NCBI RefSeq assembly: GCF_963966145.1
Contig: NC_091046.1
Coordinates: 17,546,001-17,610,000, forward strand
Source of the DNA: Tenebrio molitor
Taxonomy: Eukaryota > Arthropoda > Insecta > Coleoptera > Tenebrionidae
Length of the DNA: 64,000 nt
Direction of reading: 5' to 3'
Shown piece by piece: positions 32,833-44,052 of the stretch (position 1 is its first letter; the number at the start of each line of letters is the position of its first letter). Below the pieces are notes generated by a model. That model saw only the letters and a list, made by a program, of their open reading frames with translations. It had not been told where the DNA came from and did no database searches. The translations under genes were made by a program, and so were the position numbers.

Positions 32833-33876
32833 TCAGGTTCTGTTGATGTAGGTAGTAGCTGGTACATTTGTATTATTACTATTTTCTATATTTTCAGGAT
32901 TTATTAAACTAAATTCTTTTTTATATGGAACATAAGGCGCTGAAATCAAATGCCATCTATTTCTACGATAAGTCCCTGAATCTGTTTTAACAATATATGA
33001 ACGAGGTTCATCTGTCTTTTTAACAATTTTACCATATTGTCTTAGATCAGTTACCCATACCGAGTCATTTTCCCCTAGTTCACTTAAATCTTTTACTCTA
33101 TGCCTTTTATTATAGTTCCTTTCCTGCTTCTCCTTTCCCTTCTTTTGCGTCACTTTAACTGAACTTGTGTCAATTATTTTATTTAATTTTGAAGGCAAAA
33201 GAGGCACAAAAGTTTTTATTTTCCTGGCCAGCAAAAGCTCCGAAGGAGAAAAACCGCATTCAAGAGGAGTTGATCTGTATGCTAACAGAGCTAATTGCAA
33301 CTGCTTTGTTTCCAAACCATCATTTTTTATTAAATTTTTTGCTACTTTAACAGCTGCTTCTACCGCCCCGTTGGATTGTGCGTAGTGTGGACTAGATACT
33401 CTATGATTGATATTAAATTCTTTTAAAAACTCTTGAAACTCCCACCTGAATTGTGGCCCCCCGTCAGTACAAACCATATCAGGAATACCAAACCTTCCAA
33501 TCACTGATAACAAAGAATTTATTACCTTCTTAGTCGAAAAATCATTATCCAACTGGAAAATTTCTATGAATCTAGAATAATAATCGGTTATGACAAGAAA
33601 CCAATTTTTACATTCGAAAAGATCTAACGCAAGTTTTTGCCATGGTCTGTCCGGAAATGCATCTTTTACGAAAGATTCTTTTTTATTTACTCTCACTTCT
33701 ACACAATTATGACAATTTCGTATCAAATTTTTGATTTGTGTTGCTAAGCCCAACCACCAAACTGATTGATTAGCACGTGCTCTACATTTAACAATGCCTT
33801 GATGTCCATTGTGTATAAAATTTATTATTTCTAACTGTAAACTTGATGGAATCACTAGTCTAGTGCCTTTTAGCAA
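32833..33876 (-). CDS. Gypsy integrase fragment
   Basis: A 347-codon frame. An HHCC zinc finger (IHNGHQG...NCHNC, about residues 16-57) precedes the catalytic core with Asp in KLALDLFE, Asp in VCTDGGPQF and Glu in NGAVEAAVK, the D,D,E triad of retroviral-type integrases. Downstream, WVTDLRQYGKIVKK...YIVKTDSGTYRRNRWHL resembles the C-terminal domain of Gypsy integrases. This block is intact, but upstream pol is split from it, so it would not be made as part of a normal Pol. The Met chosen is just the first in frame. Confidence 0.85.
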   Translation of the reverse strand: MLKGTRLVIPSSLQLEIINFIHNGHQGIVKCRARANQSVWWLGLATQIKNLIRNCHNCVEVRVNKKESFVKDAFPDRPWQKLALDLFECKNWFLVITDYYSRFIEIFQLDNDFSTKKVINSLLSVIGRFGIPDMVCTDGGPQFRWEFQEFLKEFNINHRVSSPHYAQSNGAVEAAVKVAKNLIKNDGLETKQLQLALLAYRSTPLECGFSPSELLLARKIKTFVPLLPSKLNKIIDTSSVKVTQKKGKEKQERNYNKRHRVKDLSELGENDSVWVTDLRQYGKIVKKTDEPRSYIVKTDSGTYRRNRWHLISAPYVPYKKEFSLINPENIENSNNTNVPATTYINRT

Positions 33877-33954
33877 AAACCCTTCAGCCTGCGAAAAATC
33901 ATTTCGATATTAATAGTACGGTAATAGTTCATCCGGTAATTTACTCTTCTCCGG

Positions 33955-35500
33955 TCAACCTAAATGGTAATATTCAATCAATTTCCTACAGACCGAATCG
34001 TTACTTTGCATTTCTGCAATTTTTAATAAATATTTGTCTTTACACGGTAATACTCTAATAACTTGATTTACAGGAACTTCGATTTCTGCTCCCAACTCTT
34101 CATCTGTTGATTGCAATTTTATCGGATTCCGCGATAAAGCGTCTGCTACCAGTAATTCAGTACCTTTGGTATATTTTACAGAGTATGTGTAGCGCATTAA
34201 GCGAATTCTAAATCTCTGTAGACGCGGTGTCAATTCGTCAAGATTCTTAGTTTGTAGTATTTGTACCTAATAGCGGCTTGTGATCCGTTTCTAACACAAC
34301 ATTTAACCCCATTATATACTCTTTAAACTTTTCGCACGCCCACGTAAGACCTAAAGCCTCTTTCTCGATTTGTGCGTATCTAGATTCGGTTTTTGTTAAA
34401 GTCCGTGATGCGAATGCAACGACTTCACGCACACCTTCCGAATTTACCTCAAACAACGCAGCTCCCAAACCAAAGGAACTTGCATCTGCGCTTACAATTA
34501 TCTGTTTATCTAAGTCAAAAAATGAAAGATTTGGTGTTTTTGTTAAGATATGCTTTGCTTCATCTAAAGCTTTTTGTTGGGCGATTTCCCATACAAACTC
34601 TACACCCTTTCTTAGTAAAGCCGTTAATGGTTCTAGTAAATGCGACTTCTGTGGGATGAATTTATCTACAAAATTAATCATTCCCAATATCTGTAAAACT
34701 TCTTTCTTATTTGTTGGACACTTTCCCCGATTCAAAGACATTCCTGCGTCATAAATACGTTTCAAAACTTCCTTTAATTTTTCATCGTGATCCTTTCTAG
34801 TCGCCGCATGCACTAGAATATCGTCGATGTGAATCACAACACTCTCCTTTATATCGCTCAAAATACTCGTGAATTTCTGACTGAAAAACTCTGGAGCACA
34901 AGAGATACCAAACGGCAAACGCGTAAACATATATCTCCCGAAAGGCGTAATGAAGGTTGTAAAACGCTGCGATTCTTTATCTAACTTGATTTGGTAAAAC
35001 CCTGAGCTAGCATCGAGTTTTGAAAAGAACTTTGAATCTTTTAACCTAGCTAACATAGATTAAACTTTCGGTATTGGAAAATGAGGTCTCAAAACACTTT
35101 TATTTAACCGAGTGTAATCACAGCATAATCTAATATCGTTACCTTTTGGCACCACCACAATAGGCGCAACCCAACTGGTGTGTTCCTCAACGGGTACGAT
35201 AACTCCTAGCTTGAGTAACCGGTCAATTTCTTTTTGCAAAGGTTTTCTTAACGCAATAGGAACTACTCTCGGTACAGACTGCACGAATAGTTCTGCATCC
35301 GAATTAATATTTATCTTAATTTCGTCTTTGTAAACGCCTAAACCATTAAATATTCCTGGATACTGGACGGCAATTGTCTCAATGTTAAGATTTTCTAACT
35401 GACTCACGTGGCCCACTAAATGACCTTGACTGAATTGGATTAACTTTAATTGAGATAATCCTGTCCTACCCAATATAGGAACTTTCAAATTTCTAAACAC
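33955..35500 (-). pseudogene. Gypsy reverse transcriptase and RNase H, split into three frames
   Basis: 35500-35060 carries the RT start (KEIDRLLKLGVIVPVEEHTS, VPKGNDIRLCCDYTRLN, FPIPKV) and ends at a stop directly before 35056. 35056-34247 resumes with FFSKLDASSGFYQIKLD, TRLPFGISCAPE and the catalytic box HIDDIL, then the RNase H motifs SADASSFGLGAAL, ALGLTWACEKF and TDHKPL. 34233-33955 continues with FRIRLMRYTYSVKYTKG and ADALSRNP. The IDD triplet replaces the more common YVDD/FIDD. At least two frame breaks mean no complete Pol is produced. Confidence 0.85.
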
Positions 35501-36050
35501 ATACTTCAGATACCGCCAAAATTTCTTTAAATTTAAGCATTAAATTGATTTTGCCTACTAAATCTAATTTAGAGCCATCTGGACCTGATACAACTTCTGT
35601 ACACTGTTCTACTTTTTGATTATTATTTAGCAAATCTAACGACAAACAGTTAATATCAGCTCCAGTGTTTACTAGAAAAGGAACAGATTTCTTTAATTCT
35701 TTTACAAAAACATTTGCGTACCACCGTTTATTTATTCCACCTTTCCAAATGGAACCCAAAAATAGCTCGTTTGCTTCATTTCCATTGCTGCTTTCTACAG
35801 TGATGGACTTGACCTCCTTCTTTTTCCTGCATACTCTGCTGTAGTGACCCTTTTTTCCGCATAAATGACACTTTGCTTCTTTCGCCGGACATTTGTCTCT
35901 TTCATGCATGCGTCTTCCACAGTAACTGCATTCAACATTGGAATTGGATGTAGAAGGCTTGGCATTGACCTTGGAGTTTGATTGTTGCTTGCTGGTTGAC
36001 CATTTGTTGCTAGACACAGCAGCAATCGTTTTGTTCTCCTGTCGTAACAC
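35493..36050 (-). pseudogene. Gypsy Gag C-terminus with CCHC knuckles and protease
   Basis: A frame of 185 codons. Two Cys knuckles are visible (ECSYCGRRMHERDKC; KCHLCGKKGHYSRVC); the second is a full CX2CX4HX4C nucleic-acid-binding knuckle. Then comes an aspartic-protease-like segment, VPFLVNTGADINCLS, in which the catalytic Asp of the usual DTGA motif is Asn, so the enzyme would be inactive. It overlaps the RT frame start by a few bases. Confidence 0.8.
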
Positions 36051-36071
36051 CTGATTTTGCTTCTGCTGGTT

Positions 36072-36575
36072 TTAAGCTCTTCTTGCCATCATCACCACCT
36101 CGGCCAGCTGCACTTCGCCTCTCAATTGAATTGTTTCACTAGTTTTTGTGTCGGACATTCCCACTACAATTCTGTCGCGGATTAGTTCTTCTTTTAGAGC
36201 TCCGTACTCGCAATATTCAGCTAACCCATGCAAAGCTGTTACAAAACTATCCACGGACTCTCCCTCTCTCTCTGTTCTTGAGTTAAACTTGTATCTCTCG
36301 AAAATAACGTTTTTGTTTGGGATGAAGTACTTATCAAACGCCCTTCTTCTTCTGCAAATTGCAATAATATTTAATCACTCTCTTCTCCCATTAAATATAA
36401 TAACACGTTTATTTTCTCGTCGTCGGTACGATTTGATAAACCAGACACGATATCGTTCGAAACGTTTCTTCCATTGTGTCCAACTTTCAGGCCTCATGAA
36501 GCAAAATTTTTCGGGTGGACTCACGTTTAAACTTAAATTTAACGCTGCCCCTGGAACGACTTCTTCAACTGCCAT
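36072..36575 (-). pseudogene. Gypsy Gag N-terminal part, broken
   Basis: 36575-36375 begins MAVEEVVPGAALNLSL and contains WTQWKKRFERYRV, the typical W-RF pattern of Gag in Mag-like Gypsy elements; 36254-36072 has SFVTALHGLAEYCEYG and LIRDRIVVGMSD, the conserved middle of such Gag proteins. Stops or frame changes lie between the pieces. Gag would form the particle shell. Confidence 0.75.
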
Positions 36576-36623
36576 TTTTTTCTCACCACTGTTTTTTCTT
36601 TTAAACTTTCACCGCTGCCACCA

Positions 36624-36763
36624 TGTTACGTTATGTAATTTTGTAAATAAAACTGTTGTCTTATATTTCAATATAACGTTTATTGTGCCTTCACCATCTT
36701 GAGCTGATCTTGCTCAAGTCTGTAGAGGAGGTCGCCCACGTGTCATAGGCAACCAACAATACA
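36624..36763 (-). repeat. Gypsy 5' LTR
   Basis: TG...CA bounded on the minus strand, directly followed (towards lower coordinates) by the TGGTGGCAGCGGTG primer-binding site whose TGG pairs with a tRNA CCA end. The outermost few bases (36760-36763) differ from the 3' copy. Confidence 0.88.
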
Positions 36764-38240
36764 GAACCTTGGCTGATTACCCAGAAGTAGTTTTATCAGA
36801 CTTTAAGAAAGTTATCAATTTATCCCGGGAAATCGTCCTTTAATTAAACTTTAACAAATGCGAGATCTTTTGCTGTTCCGGAGACACAAACACAAAGTCA
36901 TTAAGGAATTTCAAAATTTAGCACCAGGTATTAAAATTTGTGACCGAGAAGCTTTATCTCTTTTAGGCTGTCCAATCTTTGATCAAGGTTTCAAAAACAC
37001 TGTCAAAAAAACTACATATAATTATGTATAGTTGAAAATCTTTAAGACAAAGCTGAACTCCTTAGCCGACACGTGGCTTATACCTACTTTAATCAAGAAT
37101 TGTCTTTTCATACCAAAATTTAATTTTTTATTAAGAACAACTCCATTTTGGAAATTTTCTAATTATGTTAATTCAGTTGATTCTTCTTTAGAGAAAATAC
37201 TTAATTTACGTTTAACTGATTTACAATGGTGTCAGTCCCCTTTACTGCTTTACTGCTCCCTGCTTTCCTATCTTCAATTAATGGGGTTAAAAAGCTTGTT
37301 TCTTTATTACTAAACTCAAAGGATAATGAGCTTAATATTCACCATTATGATGAAGCCTTAACAGTCTGGGATGTAGAAAATGAGAACAACGAAAGACCAA
37401 CAATTCCACAATTTAAGAAGAATTGGAGCAATATGAATATCAAACGAATAATTGCCAATGACTTAATCTTTAATTCACCTAGAGACTTGGCTCGTTTTAA
37501 GGCTTTGCAATGTAGAGAATCAGGATTTTGGTTACATGGAAAACCTTCTCCTAATATTGATAGTCTTTTAGATAACACTTCCTTCCAAATTTGTATTGGT
37601 TTAAGATTGGGTTATAATCTTTATACACCTCATAATTATTTGCAAATGCAATGCGAAAGTTGACGAAATTGGTATCCACGGTCTAAGTTGTTCAAAAAGC
37701 GGTGGTAGATTTTCCAGACAAAATGAAATTAATTCTATTATCAACCGGTTTTTGACTTCTATTCATGTTAATTCAACTTTAGAAACAAACGGACTGTCTC
37801 GGGATGAAGGAAAACGCCCAGATGGGAAGACTTTAGTACCATGGATTAAAGGTCAACCTTTAGTTTGGGACGTTAGGTATTATTGTAGATACACTTGCAG
37901 ACAGTTACGTTTTGAAAACTTCTGAAGTTTCAGGTTTTGCCGCGCTGAAATGGCTTGCAAACGCAAACATAGCAAATATAGTTCAATTATTTCGTCAAAT
38001 TACATATTTAAAGGTTTAGCCTTTGAAACTTTAGGCCCTTGGTGCAAAGATGACATTGATTTTATTAACGTCATCGGAGAGCGACTTATTGCGGAATCAG
38101 GCGATTCAAAATCAAAGAAATTCCTTTTCGAGAGGATTTCCCTTGCTATTCAATGTGGAAACGCTGCAAGCATTCGGGGCACTTTTCCAGATTTCGCATT
38201 ATTATCGGAAATTGTTGTATTGTAAACCAAAAATGTTATG

Positions 38241-39103
38241 TACTTAGGTATGTACTTTTTGAAAGACTTTATTAAAAACATATTTTTGGCAGTGCTTATG
38301 TGCTGTAATATTTTACGGAGTAAAGGAAACTTACTGTTAACATATTATTTATAATTACAAAATGAAAATATACACCAATTTTCAGCTAGTTAGGAGAAAA
38401 TTTCTAAGGATTATAATTACGAATGTATTTTTAAAATGAAAATATGATATAAGTTTAAAATAAAAACAAGTTGTCATAATGTTAAACATTTTATTTTCTT
38501 TGTCTGAATGTGTCAAATACAATGATATAATATTATGTTAGATTAAGTCCACACCCACATTTATAGTTAAGTAAAAAATATTACATACCGAAAACAATAA
38601 TTGAAAATATTATATTAAAATCAATTATTATTACACACATAGTTTCGATGATTATACTATTGTACAACCCTACAACGAACATCTATACATTTGGAATTAA
38701 CGTAAATTCCTCCGTAGTTTAGCCTGCGGTGGTATTTGCATTGTTTATGTAATGAGGGTGGTCAGTTGAAGGGACGAGAAGGATCAGTTTTGTGATTTCG
38801 TTGGCAGTGGGCCGTATAGGGTTAATGGTAAAGAGTGGTCTTTATGGGTGTAGACTATTAGGTGATATTAGCTTCAGTCACAAGAAACAACCGGGAAGCT
38901 AAATCAGAGCAACCCATTTACATTAAGTTAATTTATTAACTAAGTCCCTATACAACGGCCGTTCTGGATTACACATATGTCTGATATACCATAATCTACA
39001 CCCATAACTAGAGGAAAAGGGAGAACTATAATTATTGAGATGAACGAATTACTTAGATGGTATTATATCGAAAATGATTTTATCCTAAATTCTTCACACT
39101 CTT
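38241..39103. other. No gene recognised; includes probable 3' UTR of the Miple-like gene
   Basis: AT-rich up to about 38690, then mixed. On the minus strand the stop of the pleiotrophin-like gene is at 39104, so the sequence down to a TTTATT (AATAAA on minus) near 38933 could be its 3' UTR. No repeats identified. Confidence 0.45.
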
Positions 39104-42100
39104 CTACTGCCTGTTGCGACGAGTAGCTGGAAAAACAAAATGAAGTAATTAATTAATTATGTAGTCTCAGAGGAAACGGACAATGACATTATACTGAGAA
39201 TTGTGAGTCTTTTTGTGACAAAATGAATAAACGAGGATGAATACGTAGGTACGTTTAAAAGCTGTGTGGGTGCTGAATAATACTCGACACATATTTCGAC
39301 GAATCTCAGACCCCATTTCTCATCTCCCTGGATTTAAATTTGTTAATTTGAATTCAGTTTGAAACAGGTTGATGTGATGCTCTGTATAAATCGCACGTGT
39401 CTGCAGTCTATCCGCCAGAATCATCAATCATGTGGTTTGAAACAACATGGAAAATACATAAATAGCATCAAAAAGTTTTCCAAATAATGTGAATAATGTA
39501 TGAGCGGGAATAAAAGCGCGCGAACTAAACGCAAATCTGAAACTAAATAAGATGGAGTTGAAGATGGTCGATACTGTTACCTTTACCTTTCGTTGGTTTG
39601 GCGCTTTTAGGTTTACATTTTTTTGTGATTTGCCTGTTCTGTTCACAACTCGCGTCGCTGTTAGGCTTCAACTTGTCGTTTCGCGTCATCAAACTTTGAG
39701 CATTACAGTCTCCCCAGGTTCCTTTTTCGTATCGACATGCTGAAAAAGATTTAACACTTAAATATTATTACCGAGGCAATTTAGGGGAAGAAGAAGATTT
39801 ATAGGACTTAGGGAAGTAAAAGGTACGGAGAGGCAATTTTTTAGCCCTCAAATATACTAGTTTTATGTTGCAGAATACTCCACAAAAAGTGTATAAATCA
39901 TTATGTTTTGACAAGCTTTTAAAAATTAAGTGTACATCTATTTTTAAGAATTAAGTGTATACCTATTTAAATAAATAAATCGATATGAATTTAGATGAAC
40001 CAAATGAAGCAATATCTTTTATGGATTAATTTAGCTTTTTTGTTCGACACTGTCAGAATTTGAGAATTTTCTCCTGTGTGAACGGATTTTGATAAATGTC
40101 ATAACACGTCAAAACGAAACGTCAAGCTAATTTTAAAAATTTTAAGCGATTTTGAGCCTTTAAGGGGCTCGTCGAACAAAAAAACGTATTCAAATCGTTT
40201 TTGGGTAAACTGGCCTACTCATGCCAAAAAGGCCCAATTTACACACAAACTCCTTAAATAAACTGCTATTATCGTTTATAGACATTTTTATATATCTATT
40301 ATTTAGCATCATAATTTTTTAATTTTTCGATTTTGTTTTACCATGATTTTGAAGACAGTCTGTTGAACAAAAAATAATAAATGTCGTGTTTTATTTAGGT
40401 GCATCGCATGTTATTATTTTCTTTATGTTCATTTTTAACAGTATTCATGTACAGTTGCGGAATTAAAATTTCGGACACTATTTTTCTGTCGCTTCAACAA
40501 AATCTCTGTAACATTTTCTACTGTCATCATGACTGACATTCAAAAATTAAACCTTTCTGTGTCAGTCACCCAATCAATTTTGAATTTTTGAGATTTCAGT
40601 TAGTTGCACTGAGTGTAATTAAATCATCGCTTTGATATTGCCTACCCGTTATTATGCCACAAATGACAATTTTTGAATGCCAAAAAGATAAAAACACGAC
40701 AAGAGTAAAAAATAAGGTTATTAACGTAAAGGTTGTTTTAGAGTTTATATTATGACATTAACAATGGTGCCCGAAATTTTAATTCCGCAACTGTACTTAC
40801 TGTTATAATCAAATTGTTTAGTACTTATAGATATATTCGTAAGACACTTTCATAATCTACAGAAAATGAATGTAAACAATACTCTCTCTACGATCTCAGC
40901 AAACTCGTTAAGTTTTATTTTAGGATGCTGTAGACAGACAAGTGTTGTCAAAGATAGATTTTCCAAACCTTCCAATCCAAACTCTTTTAAATACTTCTCG
41001 TTAATTAAATTTCGCTCGATTTTGAAACGGATACGTTTCATTTTACGAACTTTCATTTTAAATAGTTCGACTACCTTATTTACCACAAAGAATTTTGCGA
41101 TAAAAACCCGTCAATTGGACGACTAGGTTACTTATAAATTCAATCACGTCGCAAGATTTAGTACGAAACGAATTTCAATTCCCTTAAGTACGGTTTAATT
41201 CGGATAATCTTATAAGCATTTTCACATGTGGCCCCCCGTTTTTAATGAATTGCCATTATACTATGTGTAACGTGTTCATGTTTAATATAAAAGCAATTTT
41301 CCGTAATGCAGGCAGCAAGGCTCCATGTTATGAAGTTGCGGCAGAATAGGTTTCTTAACAAGGATGCGCGGTTCCGGATGTTACCTATAATGAAATAAAA
41401 TCTGCGATATTCAGTAACGAGAATTTAACGTTGGCGGAAAAGAGAAAAACTTATAGGTACTTCTTCCCTGTAAATATTTCTTTGATCTTCTGTATCTTCC
41501 TCGACAGCAGACTTTAGTCGCGCACCTGCCTATCGATTTTCTTTATTATTGCTATGCTATAAATCTCGGCAATTTTTGTGATTAACTACACTTTGCTCTA
41601 CCAGGCAACGATAAATGCGCTTGGACAAACCTTGTGCTCGAGCGTAATTAATTTTTTCATGAATATTAAAAAACACGTATGTAAATAACTATTCTGCATC
41701 CTCGAAATTCTAACAGACAATATGAATTTTTTACACGAATGGTTATTGATGTTCTGAAATAAGAATTATTTTTTAATTTATAACACACGTAGATTGTTTA
41801 TAATGGAATTAACAGAATGATTACGTGGACTGAAAAATTAATGTGTAACGTTTTTTTTTTTTGTTGAAACGATAAACGCAGATAATGATAATTTTGACAA
41901 TAAAAGTGCAGCCAATTATCATCGAAAAACGCCCCTAGGAACCAGGATGGAGGCTACTCTATTTGATATACTAATTTTAGTGAAACGAGTGTAACATGCT
42001 ATTTTTAACTTATCCGACCAAAGGAAGGTAAGTTATTGTGATCGGTCCAAAATTTCGAATTGCTAATTTCATCAGATCTTTACGTTTTGAGGTCCCCTGA

Positions 42101-44052
42101 ATACGTTAATGAAGTTTTTAGAATGATGTCTGTCTGTGCGTCTGTCTGTGCGTCTGTCTGTCCCACTTTTCGTTCTCCCACGATTACTCAAAAACGCTTT
42201 GACCGATTGCTTTCAAAATTGACCAGTACAAACTTACCCATGGTCTCTCGAGTTGAAAAGCTTTTGGTGTCAATCGGACCACGGGGGGTGGAAGAGGGTG
42301 GGGGTAGGTAGAAAAAATAATAAGGGAACATGGAAATTTGACTTTACCGTTTGAAAGGGCATCTGTTTTTATGTCGGAAACGATGTTTACCATTTGCGGA
42401 TATTTCCAATATGGCGGACTTATAAGGTTATTTACGTCTTCATAGATCGACGGCGATAACTGCTGAAACTTTTAACAAAATAATCTCGGATCTTGCCATT
42501 GGAATTAACTCTGTAATAGTAATCACCAAATAGAGTTTGGTGCCAATCCGACTACGAGGGGTGGAAGAGGGTGGGGGTTGCTCAAAAAAATAATGAGGTA
42601 ACATGAAAATTTGACATTACCAGTTGGAAGGGCATGTGTTTTTATGTTGGAAATGATATGTACTATTTGCGAGAATTTCCAATATGGCGGCTTATAAAGT
42701 TATTTACGTGTTTATAGTTCGGCGGTAATAATTGGTAAAAATTTTAACAGAAAATTAGGTAGGTATCTCGGATCAATTCAGATTGGTTTAAATTGATGTC
42801 GGGTAAGTTACTAGGCCGGGTCTTCGACTCGGCTCCATCCCAATTTTTTCTAACTACTATGGCTTCATTAATTTATTTTTTTTTTATATAAAATAATTAT
42901 CTAGTGACTTTTATTTTAATGGAATTGGGTTGGTATTGACGAAGCAATGTCATTTCATTGAAAATAAAATTCCAAATTGTCTCCCAAATGTTGTTACCCC
43001 CTTAATAGTTTATTTTGATCCAAAACATGGATTCAAGTTCAAATGACATCATATTATTTAACACTGAAATTTACTATCAATACCAACCCCACATTCAATA
43101 ATCACTAGAAACGATGCTATAAAATTGATCTTTGTGAAACTGTTTTCGGTGTCACAAAATGCTCGTTGTGACACCAAAGTATAATCTGTTTCAGAATCAA
43201 AAATCCACCAACGCTGCATTTTATCTCGAAAATACAACCGACAACGTCGCCAACTTTTGCTTTTAGTGTGTTGCAAGTGTCAGAAAAAAGTGGAGTTATG
43301 AAAGAAAACTGTTGACAGTCGTTTAGGTCGTAATTCATCGTGTTTTTTTATTCTCATTTTATTATATCACTCAAAAGTTATGATATGGTAGCTACCACCT
43401 TTTTGTACATAATAATTATTTTGTGTTACGTAAAAAACTCAATAGTTCAATGTCTAATTTTGGCGGGAGCTTGGGCCAATCCAAAAAAAATTAAACTTAT
43501 TCTAGGGATTTCTTTTTTCTGACAACATAATTCAACAGGTGGTGGATTTTTGATTTTGAAACAAATTATAGATAAAGTTTTGCATTTACAATACTCATTA
43601 CTAAACTTCAACATTTAAAAGATCCGACATGATAAATCGTATTTTTTCTTTTGTAGCAAAATAGAAGAAACCCAATAAAATGTGCTTCTGTCTTGGTTAG
43701 TATACAAAAATAAAAGCAAATTCAACTTGTCAACTGGGTACGGTTCTGTATAAAAGTGGAACCGTAAATAAACGACATAAGAAGTCTCACATTCACAGCA
43801 CGAACTGAGCGACGGACGATTCAAAGCGACATACCGGAGATGGTATATTATTCGTCTAAAAGGCGTAATTACCTTTCTTGCATTTCTTCTGAATGGTTTT
43901 CGTAGATTCGCACGTTGTCTGGTTACCCTTCTTTAATGTCAACGTTCGCGAACGCATGTTGGTCTTTGAGTCGCATTCCGACCACGCTCCTTTTCCATAT
44001 CTGCATTCCTCTGAAACCAGCATAAAACAACAGATAAGAGCAAGACCGATTA
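39104..44052 (-). CDS. miple: Miple-like pleiotrophin/midkine family growth factor (partial, 5' exon missing)
   Basis: Three exons on the minus strand. The first visible (44052-43873, after acceptor ATTTAG) gives a hydrophobic stretch IGLALICCFMLVS, likely a signal peptide, then the first domain CRYGKGAWSECDSKT...TCESTKTIQKKCKK, then donor GTAATT. The second (39739-39587, acceptor TTTTTCAG) gives CRYEKGTWGDCNAQ...SCEQNRQITKKCKPK, then GTAAAG (or GTAACA 6 bp on). The third (39126-39104) ends TRRNRQ-stop. All phases join. The Cys/Lys pattern is that of the heparin-binding PTN/MK domain, here in two copies as in Drosophila Miple proteins, secreted factors that bind heparan sulphate. The first coding exon with the initiator Met was not found. 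Introns carry MITEs and other repeats. Confidence 0.85.
39127..39586 (-). other. Miple-like gene, last intron
   Basis: About 460 bp between the second PTN/MK exon and the final short exon. No repeat was identified in it. Confidence 0.6.
40452..40793. mobile_element. TA-flanked MITE in Miple-like intron
   Basis: CAGTTGCGGAATTAAAATTT at the left and its inverse AAATTTTAATTCCGCAACTG at the right, flanked by TA (40450-40451, 40794-40795). 342 bp, non-coding. The ends share CAGTTGCG with the MITE at 20213, hinting at a related family. Confidence 0.87.
40796..42000. other. Miple-like intron, no further feature recognised
   Basis: AT-rich intronic sequence. The opposed frames at 40850-41126 have no motif. 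Confidence 0.45.
42002..42850. repeat. Repeat unit with a 273-bp internal tandem duplication
   Basis: It starts near ACCAAAGGAAGGTAAGTTAT and ends near GGCCGGGTCTTCGACTCGGC, with a (TGTC)n-rich tract (TCTGTCTGTGCG) at 42129-42162. Inside, two direct copies about 273 bp apart share GTGGAAGAGGGTGGGGGT (42288 and 42561), CATG.AAATTTGAC and TTTCCAATATGGCGG. The ends and composition fit a dispersed insect transposon family, but there is no coding sequence and the class is not clear. Confidence 0.6.
43118..43600. repeat. Imperfect inverted repeat in Miple-like intron
   Basis: TATAATCTGTTTCAGAATC then AAAAATCCACCA (about 43180-43210) is inverted at about 43540-43575. A short hairpin GTGTCAC...GTGACAC lies at 43149-43174. 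Probably a decayed foldback; overlapping minus-strand frames have no recognised domain. Confidence 0.4.

Larger units (their letters stand above)
32508..36763 (-). mobile_element. Ty3/Gypsy LTR retrotransposon, complete but frame-broken
   Basis: LTRs of about 135-140 bp (minus-strand reading TGTATTGTTGGTTGCC...ATAACGTAACA) at both ends, flanked by GAACC (32503-32507 and 36764-36768). A primer-binding site TGGTGGCAGCGGTG adjoins the 5' LTR (36623-36610, minus). Gag, CCHC/protease, RT, RNase H and integrase fragments follow in order on the minus strand; no envelope frame. The LTRs differ at about 6 of 138 positions by eye. Order protease-RT-RH-IN marks Ty3/Gypsy. Confidence 0.93.
31328..38240 (+). 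pseudogene. Non-LTR retrotransposon with RT and C-terminal PD-type nuclease domain, interrupted by a Gypsy element
   Basis: Coding traces lie at 31328-32507 and 36769-38226. First block: IRRLPKACRHLAVDKL, KVEVKVADFDIKGAIKLLSS, then the RT start SFPAGSSPGLDGMR, KLDFKKVFNSVERD, VGVQQGDRCGAMIFS and the catalytic WYLDDGT. The last codons lie exactly at the Gypsy target site, and the frame continues beyond it (LADYPEVVLSDFKKVI). The second block carries WLHGKPSPNIDSLLD, IGLRLGYNLYTPH and the RPDG...LVW nuclease-like region. Several frameshifts and stops (about 31960, 32085, 36840 and later) make it inactive. An RLE-type LINE is my inference from the RPD/VWD/KxxKY pattern; the exact clade is unknown. 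Confidence 0.8.

Noticed and set aside
34393..34659. Plus frame opposite the Gypsy RT
   Set aside because: Shadow of the intact minus-strand RT/RNase H frame.
36148..36702. 184-codon plus frame over the Gypsy 5' end
   Set aside because: Antisense to Gag and running into the LTR; low-complexity translation without a recognisable domain.
32508..36763. Envelope gene in the Gypsy element
   Set aside because: The integrase frame ends about 190 bp before the 3' LTR, leaving no room or frame for one.
42060..42311. Cys/Ser-rich frame with repeated SVCASVCAS
   Set aside because: The pattern comes from the TGTC-type simple repeat inside a dispersed repeat, not from a protein.
44010..44013. Splice acceptor TTTCAG just before the first PTN/MK domain
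   Set aside because: It would fit the phase, but the frame stays open upstream through a hydrophobic stretch like a signal peptide, so the acceptor near 44053 is preferred.
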